DNA of 7,610 nucleotides, taken from assembly GCA_029262715.1 (NCBI GenBank), contig JAJCYX010000463.1:1-7610 (forward strand), given 5' to 3'. Of the stretch, positions 1 through 6,152 are shown one piece after another. The stretch is from Chloroflexota bacterium (lineage in GTDB: Bacteria; Chloroflexota; Dehalococcoidia; Lucifugimonadales; Lucifugimonadaceae). The notes under the pieces were generated by a model that worked only from the letters and a program-made list of their open reading frames with translations, did no database searches and was not told where the DNA came from. Numbering within the stretch: position 1 is the first letter of the stretch; each line of letters starts with the position of its first letter. The position numbers were made by a program, and so were the translations under genes.

Positions 1-154
1 CGACCTTTCGGACATGCTCAAGAAGGAAGCTGCCGAGCAGATCGAGCGGCAGGTTGCTGACATGCGAGCGATCGATGAAGCGGTGGATGAAGAGGAACGG
101 GCCGTTGAGTTGCTTGAGCTGACCGCTCGCTACAAAAACGAACTAGCAGCCTAG
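1..154 (+). CDS. C-terminal end of an unidentified protein (5' truncated by window edge)
   Basis: An open frame enters from the left edge (codons start at base 2) and ends at TAG 152-154, leaving 50 residues. The fragment is highly charged, rich in Glu, Asp, Lys and Arg with regularly spaced Leu, Val and Ala and no Gly or Pro, so it is almost certainly one long helix or a coiled-coil tail. It ends in KNELAA. I do not recognise the family. That it is coding is supported by the amphipathic composition and by a good intrinsic terminator 23 bp after the stop. Nothing can be said about function from this tail. Confidence 0.7.
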   Translation, partial: DLSDMLKKEAAEQIERQVADMRAIDEAVDEEERAVELLELTARYKNELAA

Positions 155-176
155 GCTTCAAAAATGTCGGGACAAG

Positions 177-206
177 AAAAGGCGCTCTTTTAAGGGAGCG
201 CCTTTT
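177..206. terminator. Bidirectional rho-independent terminator
   Basis: An 11-bp perfect stem (177-187 with 196-206) has a G/C-rich core GGCGCTC/GAGCGCC and an 8-nt loop. It is flanked by AAAA on the left and TTTT on the right, so it can end transcripts from both sides. It lies between the stop of the plus-strand gene (154) and the stop of the convergent minus-strand gene (236), which is where a shared terminator is expected. Confidence 0.88.
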
Positions 207-235
207 CGCGTCTATGCCGTAGTTAGCCCGAGCGG

Positions 236-586
236 CTACACCTGATCGTTCGCGTGGCGCTTGTCGTAGTCCTCAAATGCTTTTGCCGCAGCGTTCATTG
301 CATTTACAGCCGCAGGGTAACCGCCATAGAACAGCGCCCCTGTGATGTGACCGGCCAACTGATCTGGCTTATCACGAGCGACGAGAGCGGCAATTGTGCA
401 GATGCTTCGGGTTTTGCCGTCGAGCGTTGGGCGCTGATAGATGTGCCCGAAAAGTGTTGCGTTGATCAATTCGAAAGCATCTTGAACCGGCTCAGTCACC
501 GGGTTCATAGCAACTGTTCCGTCGTAGTACCACTCTCGCCATTCCTTAGCCTTGTCCAGCAGTTCATCATAGTTTTGCGTGGGCAT
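236..586 (-). CDS. Carboxymuconolactone decarboxylase (CMD)-family protein, apparently lacking an internal block
   Basis: The 116-residue product has the CMD/AhpD-like helical core: an N-terminal helical part, the segment around RSICTIAAL (60-68), DQLAGHITGAL (75-85) with the family His at 80, and FYGGYPAAVNAM (86-97). Relatives are small oxidoreductase- or decarboxylase-like proteins; the substrate here cannot be told. In PcaC-like relatives the HxxGAL segment is followed by about 18 residues (an NG(V/A)T.EE(I/L)-type helix) before the Y.G.PAA segment. Here L85 runs straight into F86 with the frame kept, so one helix seems deleted. The ATG at 586 is chosen because GAGGAG sits 6-8 nt upstream; a longer frame to 688 would include the hairpin and the SD, and is rejected. 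The gene is downstream of the DinB/membrane-protein pair, 82 bp after it. Confidence 0.8.
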   Translation of the reverse strand: MPTQNYDELLDKAKEWREWYYDGTVAMNPVTEPVQDAFELINATLFGHIYQRPTLDGKTRSICTIAALVARDKPDQLAGHITGALFYGGYPAAVNAMNAAAKAFEDYDKRHANDQV

Positions 587-591
587 GTGAG

Positions 592-598
592 ACTCCTC
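592..598 (-). promoter_or_regulatory. Shine-Dalgarno site fixing the CMD start
   Basis: On the minus strand GAGGAGT lies just ahead of the ATG at 586 (spacing about 5-7 nt). It shows that translation starts there and not at upstream in-frame starts as far as 688. Confidence 0.75.
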
Positions 599-615
599 GG
601 GGTACTGATGTGTCG

Positions 616-649
616 CTGACTGCGGGCAGAAGCCGCACAATAACGTCAG
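616..649. promoter_or_regulatory. Nested inverted repeat in the leader of the CMD gene
   Basis: CTGAC (616-620) pairs with GTCAG (645-649) outside, and TGCGG (621-625) pairs with CCGCA (633-637) inside, around a 7-nt loop, with a 7-nt one-sided bulge (638-644). It lies between the stop of the membrane-protein gene (669) and the CMD start (586). It has no U-tract on the minus strand, so a leader structure or weak terminator is possible. No function is shown. Confidence 0.35.
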
Positions 650-668
650 TTTGCCTCGACCGGCAAGC

Positions 669-1211
669 CTAGAGCCGGATCCACACATCTACGGGCGGCC
701 AGACGAGGCGGAGAGGGACCTCGATGAAGTCGTCCGGTGAGATACCGAGATCGTTCAGAACCCCTCGACCAGCCGAGAAATTTCCCGCGATGTCACCGCC
801 AACAGCTGCTATTTCAATCACGATCTCGCCTTCCTGGGTCACGAACTCATCAGGCGTGTTCGGGCGCACGCGTACGGGCCCGCGGACGTAGACGGTCCAA
901 CTAGACACAGATCCCAGATCTTCGTATCGGACACTTACGCGTCGCGGAGTTCCTGCAAGAAGGCCAGCGTGACCGGCACTGCCGTTGGGTACGGCTGTCC
1001 GTATTTCGGCTATGGCGAATCGGGCCGCCCAGAAACCAGGAAGCTCGTTCTCTCTTCGCGCCTGCAGATTCGGCGGAATGTCATCTATACCCCCGGCAAA
1101 CACAGACACCCATAGAGTGACACCAAGGGCGACAAGCAGGATGGCCGGAACCGCGATTGCCTGAAATGAGCGATGTCCTCGAGCAGATTCCGAGTTCGCT
1201 TCGATTGCCAT
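669..1211 (-). CDS. Single-pass membrane-anchored protein of unknown function
   Basis: 180 residues. A short polar N-terminus is followed by one hydrophobic segment (about residues 17-39, rich in Ala, Ile, Leu and Val), then about 140 residues of mixed, probably beta-rich sequence with no Cys. I do not recognise the family. The segment order fits an N-in, C-out anchored extracytoplasmic domain; whether the N-terminus is cleaved is unclear, as no good signal-peptidase site is visible. The ATG at 1211 overlaps the TGA of the DinB-like gene by one base (TGATG), so translational coupling is likely; a TTG one codon upstream is possible but less likely. No SD is visible, as expected for a coupled gene. 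The very tight link to the DinB-like gene suggests joint expression. Confidence 0.75.
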   Translation of the reverse strand: MAIEANSESARGHRSFQAIAVPAILLVALGVTLWVSVFAGGIDDIPPNLQARRENELPGFWAARFAIAEIRTAVPNGSAGHAGLLAGTPRRVSVRYEDLGSVSSWTVYVRGPVRVRPNTPDEFVTQEGEIVIEIAAVGGDIAGNFSAGRGVLNDLGISPDDFIEVPLRLVWPPVDVWIRL

Positions 1212-1783
1212 CAAATAGTCGCAGTACCGGACTGTCCACGCATGCCACGAAGCGCCTCGATCATTCCGAGGTGCCGATTGGCGTGGGCAAGGTAACCGAC
1301 TGTTGCATCCCCGACGGTCGTGTCATTTCCGTGCCAGTCTATGAACGGAGTCTCGTAAATGCCATCGTCGATCTCAGCAAACCGGCGTTCCAACACTTCG
1401 AATGTAGATCGCGCATAGCCAATCACACGCTGCAATGATGGCAGCGGCAAATCCTGTGCTTCCTCATCAGTGAGCTGCGATCCGACTCCCCATGTTCCAA
1501 GTGAGCGGTCATCGAACCCCCAATCATCGGCGATACCGAGCGCGTCCCACAACTGGGTGCCATGATTCGAATGGTCGGATTCGCCAGCAGTCACTGGGGC
1601 CAGGAGCGACTGCACGTAGTCGGCCCAGCGAGCCATGTGCCACATGTGCCACTTGATCGACGGGGCGGTCGGAGGGTTCCAGGCGGCCGCCATCTCGTTG
1701 CTGACCTCAACGATAATGTCGAGGAACTGCTGGTGCGTGCGGGCTAGCCGCGAGAGCGATATTTCGGCAGGGGACAGGCGCAT
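1211..1783 (-). CDS. DinB-like four-helix metalloprotein
   Basis: 190 residues, the usual size for the DinB/maleylpyruvate-isomerase-like superfamily. These are four-helix bundles that bind a divalent metal through three histidines; some members act with low-molecular-weight thiols, many are uncharacterised. Visible hallmarks: the WHMWHMARW segment (45-53) with His46/His49 in the second helix, and the AHANRHLGMIEALRG segment (166-180) with His167 and His171 in the last helix. This gives the expected one-plus-two His triad (probably 49, 167, 171). No signal peptide, so cytoplasmic. It is the first gene of a coupled pair with the membrane protein downstream. The ATG at 1783 has no SD, but TAAACT lies 7 nt upstream, consistent with a leaderless mRNA. 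Substrate unknown. Confidence 0.85.
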   Translation of the reverse strand: MRLSPAEISLSRLARTHQQFLDIIVEVSNEMAAAWNPPTAPSIKWHMWHMARWADYVQSLLAPVTAGESDHSNHGTQLWDALGIADDWGFDDRSLGTWGVGSQLTDEEAQDLPLPSLQRVIGYARSTFEVLERRFAEIDDGIYETPFIDWHGNDTTVGDATVGYLAHANRHLGMIEALRGMRGQSGTATI

Positions 1784-1790
1784 GCAGAGA

Positions 1791-1796
1791 AGTTTA
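1791..1796 (-). promoter_or_regulatory. -10-like hexamer TAAACT for a leaderless start
   Basis: TAAACT on the minus strand (TANNNT type) ends 7 nt before the ATG of the DinB-like gene, putting the expected transcription start on or next to the start codon. There is no SD in the gap. No convincing -35 box is visible. The same arrangement recurs at three plus-strand starts further right. Confidence 0.45.
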
Positions 1797-1887
1797 TCTG
1801 TACTTCGGGCTTCAAACGAATTGCAAGACGCGCAGGAGAAGTCAATTCGATGAGAAGTTCGGCCAATTCGGCTCGAAGATCAGCCGG

Positions 1888-3876
1888 CTAGTTTGTTGCC
1901 GGGGTTCTGTCAACCAGTGCATCAAACAGCGGGTCGAAAGCAGACTCAACGTACCGGGAGCCTAAGATCGATAGGTGATCTTGATCTCTGTAAAGCGGTA
2001 CACCGTCCCTGACGACGGGGCAGAAATCGCCATCGCAAAGAACTTCCGGCAAGTCAATTATGTTGGCCCCTTGGATCTCAAGTTTCGCAAAAATACTGTC
2101 CACCAGTTCATTTTCTCTGAGGTAGGCCGAGTAGCTTATTCCTGAGTCCCTGTCATCCAACCCGAGGCGTTCTCCACCAAGAGCGCGCCGGTTCGGGTCG
2201 AACTCAAAGTTTGGGTTGTCCCTAACCAGCCACACCTCAAAACCGTCTGTCAGCAGCTTCTCAACAGAATCGATGAAAAGTTCGTTGCCGCCTGATTCAT
2301 CACCATCCAATTCCGCCGTTTCAGTTTGAGCTGAAAACAGGCTCTCTTGATCCGTCAGGTAGAGAGTCCACCAACTCGCAAGAATCACATGTTGTACATC
2401 TGAATTTTGCAGGACGCTGCGAGCCGCATCGTTAAAACCTGAGCAACCGAGTCTGTCCAGCTGAACGGCATCAAGAATCGGGAGACAGCCAGCTGCGGTT
2501 ATATGCAGCCCACTAATATCCGAACCGTCGGAGAGATCGTCGAAGAGCGGCATAAGGTGATTGGCATGGCTGTCTCCCCACAATACAAACTTCGGGGTTT
2601 CTGAGTTATCGCCATAACTGCAAAAAGAACCCACGTGAATAGAACCTGCAAGCTCCGGACCCGTAACGATGCACTCCACCTGTCTCTCCGTACGGGCGTG
2701 ATCAGTGCCCGGTACTGAAGCTGCCTCCGCAGAGGCTCCAACCGAGATTCCCTCTGCTGCCTGAATGCCCAGACCTATCGCTGCGAATAGAGCAAGAACA
2801 GTCACGGAGCTGGTTAACATGCCACGTCGCGTCGAGATCACCCGCCTTCGGCGAAACGGCGACTCAACAAACCGCCATGAAAGGTACGAAAGGACCAGAC
2901 TGACGGCGATGACCACAGCGACCACACCCGAAGAAAGATCGGCGTCGCCGTCTGAGTACCCGGCGAATACGATGAGAGGCCAGTGCCACAAATAGAGGGA
3001 GTACGAGAGAAGGCCGATAAATACAACTGGCCTCAACGACAGGGCATTACCGGCAAGTGTTCTACGACCGGTGTTCGACCAGACGTATAGCGACGCTCCT
3101 GCGACTGGAGCGATAGCGGTGAGCCCGGGGAATTCGGTATTCGCATCATAAGTAAAGACTGCGAAGCCGATAAGCGCCAGGCCTGCCAAGGCCGCAGGTT
3201 CGGCGAAAACTCTAGGTAGTGATGGCGGATTCCTGGTCGCCCACAGAGCCAGTAGTGCGCCTGCACCCAACTCCCAGGCTCTCGATGGCAACAGATAGAA
3301 CGCGGCGTCGAGATGATTGCCGGAAACCAGCCAGACGCTGACTGCAAGCGACCCGGCCGTTCCACCCGCGATCAACAGCCATCTCAGCCTTAACAGAAAC
3401 CTTGTTACTACGAACATCAGAACAGGAAACAGCAGGTAGAACTGCTCTTCAACGGCAAGAGACCAAGTGTGGATCAGTGGGAACAGATCTGAGGACTCAT
3501 TGAAATAGCCACTGGTATCTGCGATGTCCCAGAAATATAGGTTAGAACTGAACAGACTGAGTGCAAAAGCCGACGTGCCTAGTCGTTCAAAATCCGACGG
3601 CAGTAGGACAAGCCATCCGACCACCAACGTGAACAGCAAGACCGTAATTAGAGCGGGAAGGATTCTCCTTGCTCTGCGCTCCCAGAATCCCCAGAAACTG
3701 AACTTCCCTGCATTCAGGTCTTTGACAATCAGGGAAGTGATGAGGAACCCCGATATCACGAAGAAGACGTCCACTCCAACAAAGCCACCGGAGAACCCGG
3801 AGATTCCACCGTGGAAAAGCATTACTGCGATTACAGAAATCGCTCGCAGTCCGTCAATTTCAGGTCGATAGGTCAT
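1888..3876 (-). CDS. OafA-type membrane O-acyltransferase with C-terminal SGNH domain
   Basis: 662 residues, the normal length for acyltransferase-3/SGNH fusions, which acetylate surface polysaccharides such as O-antigen or other glycans. The acyltransferase-3 domain (1 to about 345) begins YRPEIDGLRA, carries the conserved His22 in FHGG, the FFVISGFLIT segment (38-47), HTWSLAVEEQFY (136-147) and LPSRAWELGAG (196-206), and has about ten hydrophobic segments. One further helix (about 354-374) leads to an extracytoplasmic SGNH domain (about 395-655) with block I GDSHANH (Ser436) and the D..H pair DQDH (Asp631, His634), so the triad is complete. All six Cys (402, 419, 464, 478, 614, 619) are in this domain, suggesting three disulfides in an exported domain. 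No glycan gene cluster adjoins it, so the acceptor is unknown. The ATG at 3876 matches the family N-terminus; only a weak SD is seen. Confidence 0.92.
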   Translation of the reverse strand: MTYRPEIDGLRAISVIAVMLFHGGISGFSGGFVGVDVFFVISGFLITSLIVKDLNAGKFSFWGFWERRARRILPALITVLLFTLVVGWLVLLPSDFERLGTSAFALSLFSSNLYFWDIADTSGYFNESSDLFPLIHTWSLAVEEQFYLLFPVLMFVVTRFLLRLRWLLIAGGTAGSLAVSVWLVSGNHLDAAFYLLPSRAWELGAGALLALWATRNPPSLPRVFAEPAALAGLALIGFAVFTYDANTEFPGLTAIAPVAGASLYVWSNTGRRTLAGNALSLRPVVFIGLLSYSLYLWHWPLIVFAGYSDGDADLSSGVVAVVIAVSLVLSYLSWRFVESPFRRRRVISTRRGMLTSSVTVLALFAAIGLGIQAAEGISVGASAEAASVPGTDHARTERQVECIVTGPELAGSIHVGSFCSYGDNSETPKFVLWGDSHANHLMPLFDDLSDGSDISGLHITAAGCLPILDAVQLDRLGCSGFNDAARSVLQNSDVQHVILASWWTLYLTDQESLFSAQTETAELDGDESGGNELFIDSVEKLLTDGFEVWLVRDNPNFEFDPNRRALGGERLGLDDRDSGISYSAYLRENELVDSIFAKLEIQGANIIDLPEVLCDGDFCPVVRDGVPLYRDQDHLSILGSRYVESAFDPLFDALVDRTPATN

Positions 3877-3902
3877 TCTTGTCTGAAAGCTGAATGGCTG
3901 TT

Positions 3903-3925
3903 ACCGATAGAGAAGTTCTCTCGGT
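3903..3925. promoter_or_regulatory. Inverted repeat upstream of the acyltransferase start
   Basis: ACCGA..GAGAA pairs with TTCTCTCGGT: ten base pairs around a central G with a 2-nt bulge (TA). It sits 27-49 bp upstream of the ATG at 3876, where it could act as an operator or a leader hairpin. There is no U-tract on the minus strand, so it is not an intrinsic terminator. Confidence 0.4.
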
Positions 3926-3992
3926 CCATTAGCTGTGCGTAAATCGGCCAGGGTTTGTTCAATCTACAGCTGGCGCGTCCTGACCACGTTTG

Positions 3993-4024
3993 GCTTAACG
4001 CTTGCTACGTCCGCCTAACGCTCG
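3993..4024. repeat. Two 12-bp direct repeats, 20 bp apart
   Basis: GCTTAACGCTTG (3993-4004) and GCCTAACGCTCG (4013-4024) match at 10 of 12 positions with 20 bp centre to centre, about two helical turns. They lie 117-148 bp upstream of the acyltransferase start. The spacing suits a dimeric regulator binding on one face of the DNA, but this is only inferred. Confidence 0.35.
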
Positions 4025-4693
4025 ATCTCGGTTGAGAGCAGCGAACGAATTCCTGTTGGCAGTATCGGTCTTTACCTTGCCGTTGAACAGATTACTTTGC
4101 GTCGAGTAATGAAGTCTCAGATCAGGGGTTCTCGCTTAGTCCATGATGCAACGGATGCTGGAGGCGACTACCGAACCGCATCTCACGCCGGCTCTGTCTG
4201 TGCGTCTAGCCGTGGTGCAAGCTGTCGGTATCTTGGCAAGCCGATCAACGCTGCGACGCCCAGTCCCAGCGCCATGCTGATCCACAGAGCCAGGTTGTAG
4301 TTGCCGTCCGAGTCGAACACCTTGCCCGCCACCCACACACCAGTCGACGCACCGAGCGGCATGATGCCGAATATGGCGCCATAGACGGTGCCGAGCCTTC
4401 GCAAACCGAACTGGTCAGCGCTGACGGCCCCGGTCAGGGAGATCACAGATGTCCACGACATACCAATGATCATCACACCCAGCGTTGCCATCGTCAGTGA
4501 ATCGGCAAGCAATAAAACGGCGTAGCCCAGGCCTCGGAACGTGTAGGCGATCGACAACTCCGGACGAGTGCCTCTTCGGTCTGCGAAATAGCCGAAACCG
4601 AGCGCTCCGATGATCCCCATGACTCCCACAGACGCCAGCGAGCCCGCGGCGGCGACTGCACCCGCGCCAAGCTCCGTGGCATACGCAATATAG

Positions 4694-4712
4694 TGGGCAT
4701 TCACGAAGCCCA
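4694..4712 (-). other. Small hairpin just downstream of the in-frame TGA
   Basis: TGGGC (4712-4708) pairs with GCCCA (4698-4694); inside, TT pairs with AA around a CGTG loop, with one bulged T. The apical loop begins 17 nt after the TGA. Position and a G near the start of the loop are loosely compatible with a bacterial SECIS element, but a 5-bp stem is common by chance. Confidence 0.2.
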
Positions 4713-4722
4713 TTGTGTAGCC

Positions 4723-4725
4723 TCA
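4723..4725 (-). other. In-frame TGA inside the MFS gene
   Basis: This is the only stop in an otherwise continuous 445-codon frame. The residue before is Thr264, the residues after are Gly-Tyr-Thr-Met-Gly. Cys is the residue expected from relatives, one base change away (TGC/TGT). Other genes here end in TGA and encode Trp by TGG, so global recoding of TGA is excluded. Confidence 0.85.
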
Positions 4726-5520
4726 GGTGAAGAATCCCGCCGTGAGGGCCCAGAAAATGGGCGTCCGGACCGCCTGCTTCAGCGACATCCCGTCATCTGG
4801 CATCCACGCACAGGCCGGGGCACCTGCACTGGACTGATGCTCGTTCGACCGAGCGGCCGAAACCGAAGCGTTCTCCTCATCCTCGGCCTCGGAACTGTTG
4901 CGACGCCCAAACCATGAGCTGAGTAGGAACGACGAGACGGGTAGAACTATCGCCAGCAGGACTATTCCCAGTACCACATAGGCCGATCTCCAGCCTCCGA
5001 GTGTGAGAACCACTGCGGCCAACGGAACTAACGCTGTCTCTCCCACTGCTGATCCGCTTCCTGCTAGCGACAGTGCGAGGCTGCGTCGCCGGGTGAATCT
5101 CGTGCTTACGAGCTTGGTCAACGTTGCCGGTGACGCAAGCGTGAAGCCGATGCCCATGAACAGGAACAGGGCGTAGAGCTGCCAAAGCTCGCCGATGCGA
5201 GAGAGTCCCAGTAGAGCGATGCCGCCCATGACGAGACCCACGGCAGCGACGTGACGGGCGTCGTAGCGATCGGATAGAGAACCGGCGACTGGCCGAAGCA
5301 GCCCGGTGGCGAGTCCTGCTACGGCGAGAGCGCCTGAAAGTGAGCCTCGGGACCAGTCGAACTCTTCGGTGAGCGGCCGCAAGAAGACGCCGAACGAGAA
5401 TCGGCTGCCAGCGGTTCCGAACAGGACCAGTGCAACACCGATCACGATGATCCAGCGTGACGAGAGTTTTATTTCAGAGATGCGTTGCAACGAGGGATGC
5501 GCGCCATGAGCTTGCATCTT

Positions 5521-5543
5521 CCTCCTCCCAAGATGGGAGGGAG
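5521..5543 (-). promoter_or_regulatory. SD site sequestered in a stable hairpin ahead of the MFS gene
   Basis: On the minus strand the SD AGGAGG (5526-5521) lies 3 nt before ATG 5517 (GGGAGG is in better register at 6 nt). It forms the 3' arm of a hairpin: nine base pairs, 5543-5534 with 5530-5522, one bulged C at 5541, loop UCU. Five of the six SD bases are paired, so the site would be hidden unless the stem opens by ribosome standby, temperature, a ligand, or an alternative fold. Confidence 0.6.
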
Positions 5544-5555
5544 TTAGAGGGTGGG
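5535..5555 (+). other. Canonical G-quadruplex motif
   Basis: Four GGG runs (5535-5537, 5539-5541, 5549-5551, 5553-5555) are separated by loops of 1, 7 and 1 nt. It is on the plus strand, i.e. the template strand for the MFS leader, and overlaps the SD hairpin. A weaker G-rich cluster follows at 5592-5613. Confidence 0.6.
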
Positions 5556-5650
5556 TCGGTAGAGTCCTTCAGTTGAGCGCGCTAGCTTAGCGGATGGGTG
5601 GGAGAGGAGGAGGTGTAGAGGCTTATTTGGCTATTCGCTGTATGTGCACT

Positions 5651-5665
5651 AGGCAGAGAGTGCCT
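5651..5665. promoter_or_regulatory. Inverted repeat AGGCA-N5-TGCCT
   Basis: A perfect 5-bp dyad with a 5-nt spacer that touches the next dyad, sharing T5665. The overlapping pair GCACT/AGTGC (5646-5663) could form instead. It lies between divergent genes, so an operator is plausible. Confidence 0.35.
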
Positions 5666-5685
5666 GACAAACTTTCCGTTTGTCA
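5665..5685. promoter_or_regulatory. Perfect inverted repeat TGACAAAC-N5-GTTTGTCA
   Basis: Eight base pairs, perfect, with spacer TTTCC. It ends 8 bp before the TAAGTT -10-like box of the small plus-strand gene, a position where a bound TetR- or MarR-type repressor would block RNA polymerase. No T-run follows, so it is not a terminator. Confidence 0.5.
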
Positions 5686-5693
5686 CCTGCTGC

Positions 5694-5699
5694 TAAGTT
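5694..5699 (+). promoter_or_regulatory. -10-like hexamer TAAGTT for a leaderless start
   Basis: TAAGTT ends 7 nt before the ATG at 5707, and there is no SD in between. It is the same geometry as at 1791, 6153 and 6620. No good -35 box is seen. Confidence 0.4.
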
Positions 5700-5706
5700 G
5701 CCGGAC

Positions 5707-5966
5707 ATGAATAAATTGTTGGCCCTTGCTTCGGTGATTGTTCTTGTCGGTATCACTCTCAGCTATGGCCCTTAGCATCAGTAGCCATTGACGCCCAGTG
5801 CCATCCGCGATAAACCGGTGGTATAAACAACAATAACAAGGTGGAATCACCCGGAGTTCTTGGCCGAATACAGTCTGCATTGAAGGGTGTGTGGGGAGCG
5901 ATCACAGCACCGACGCCACCGGCCGATGACCTCAGCGGAGTTAGCGATGTCGATGACTTTGACTGA
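5707..5966 (+). pseudogene. Remnant of a small secreted or membrane protein gene
   Basis: ATG 5707 opens a 22-codon frame (MNKLLALASVIVLVGITLSY then GP and TAG 5773-5775) that reads as a signal peptide or membrane helix with nothing after it. In the frame one base back, sequence of coding character continues from about 5757 (QLWPLASVAIDAQCHPR), is cut by TAA 5811-5813, then runs on for 50 codons to TGA 5964-5966, including GVLGRIQSALKGVWGAI and an acidic C-terminal tail. One lost base near 5757 and one C-to-T change (CAA to TAA) would restore a product of about 86 residues. Family not recognised. The 22-residue peptide might instead be a real small protein, but the coding-like continuation argues for a broken gene. 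The minus-strand frames here look like shadows. Confidence 0.4.
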
Positions 5967-6015
5967 TAATTTCGACCAACGTCAAACCCATAGGAACGAC
6001 TTTCGCGTTCATCAT

Positions 6016-6084
6016 CTACCTCATCGACTCCCACTGCGGGTTTGGGTGGCTTGAAATGAAATCATGATTTAGCTCGTATCCCAG
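6016..6084 (-). pseudogene. Displaced 3' end of an enolase-superfamily gene (copy B of a 69-bp direct repeat)
   Basis: The minus strand reads LGYELNHDFISSHPNPQWES then MR and TAG, matching the last 22 residues and stop of the gene ending at 7115. Alignment over 69 bp is gapless with 60 identities (87%). Of the differences, several are silent and the rest give Ala-to-Ser (twice), Asp-to-Asn and Leu-to-Met. So it diverged from a functional homologous gene and did not simply decay. Similarity stops sharply at both ends, exactly at the stop codon on one side and at a CTGGG on the other. No further upstream part of such a gene is present. Confidence 0.9.
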
Positions 6085-6152
6085 GCATCATGCTGAGCCC
6101 TCGCAGGGAGGACCCACTGGATGCACATGACCGGTTATTTCACCCTATTTCG

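Larger units (their letters stand above)
3877..4182. other. 306-bp intergenic region upstream of the acyltransferase gene
   Basis: No open frame here has coding character. It must hold the promoter of the minus-strand acyltransferase gene and the 3' end of the minus-strand MFS transcript. It contains an imperfect dyad (3903-3925) and a pair of 12-bp direct repeats (3993-4024). No hairpin followed by a T-run was found after the MFS stop, and no convincing -35/-10 pair was identified. Confidence 0.6.
4183..5517 (-). pseudogene. MFS transporter (12 TM) interrupted by one in-frame TGA at codon 265
   Basis: One frame runs from ATG 5517 to TGA 4183 and would give 444 residues, the usual length for a monocarboxylate-porter-like MFS protein, but codon 265 (4725-4723) is TGA. 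The first half (264 residues) has six membrane segments and the loop 2-3 signature GSLSDRYDAR (79-88). A polar, acid-rich central loop (about 205-245) follows, then the second half with the repeated signature GYFADRRGTR and the other six segments. The stop falls in the first helix of the second half, in FFT-stop-GYTMGF; the family pattern there is typically F..CG.T, so the TGA most simply replaces TGC or TGT. No other lesion is seen, so the event is recent, an assembly error, or read through. The two pieces could be made separately (ATG 4713 restarts in frame). The start at 5517 is fixed by a strong AGGAGG SD. Substrate unknown. Confidence 0.82.
5518..5706. other. Regulatory intergenic region between the divergent MFS gene and a broken small gene
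   Basis: No coding sequence is seen. It contains the MFS ribosome-binding site, the G-rich tract, a small hairpin CGCTA/TAGCG (5580-5592), and two inverted repeats side by side (5651-5685). It should hold promoters in both directions. Confidence 0.6.

Noticed and set aside
254..619. Plus-strand open frame opposite the CMD gene
   Set aside because: It is antisense to a recognised protein with a strong SD and has no family features; it is a shadow.
588..688. N-terminal extension of the CMD protein up to 688
   Set aside because: It would overlap the preceding gene's end, read through a hairpin and the SD, and add sequence unlike the family.
3524..3871. Plus-strand 115-codon open frame opposite the acyltransferase N-terminus
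   Set aside because: Antisense to highly conserved acyltransferase motifs; Pro/Ser/Thr-rich composition typical of a reverse-complement shadow.
3993..4100. Integron attC-like site (GCCTAAC at 4013 and GTTGAAC further right)
   Set aside because: The outer boxes are not complementary, the inner boxes do not pair, and the striking GTTAGGC-like strings are direct repeats, not inverted ones. No integron integrase or cassette array is seen.
4723..4725. Genetic code with TGA as Trp
   Set aside because: Several clear genes in the window end in TGA (for example at 1211, 4183 and 6600-6602) and Trp is coded by TGG throughout.
5759..6034. Minus-strand 91-codon open frame
   Set aside because: No SD or membrane/domain features; it overlaps coding-like plus-strand sequence and runs through the displaced enolase 3' end in the wrong frame.
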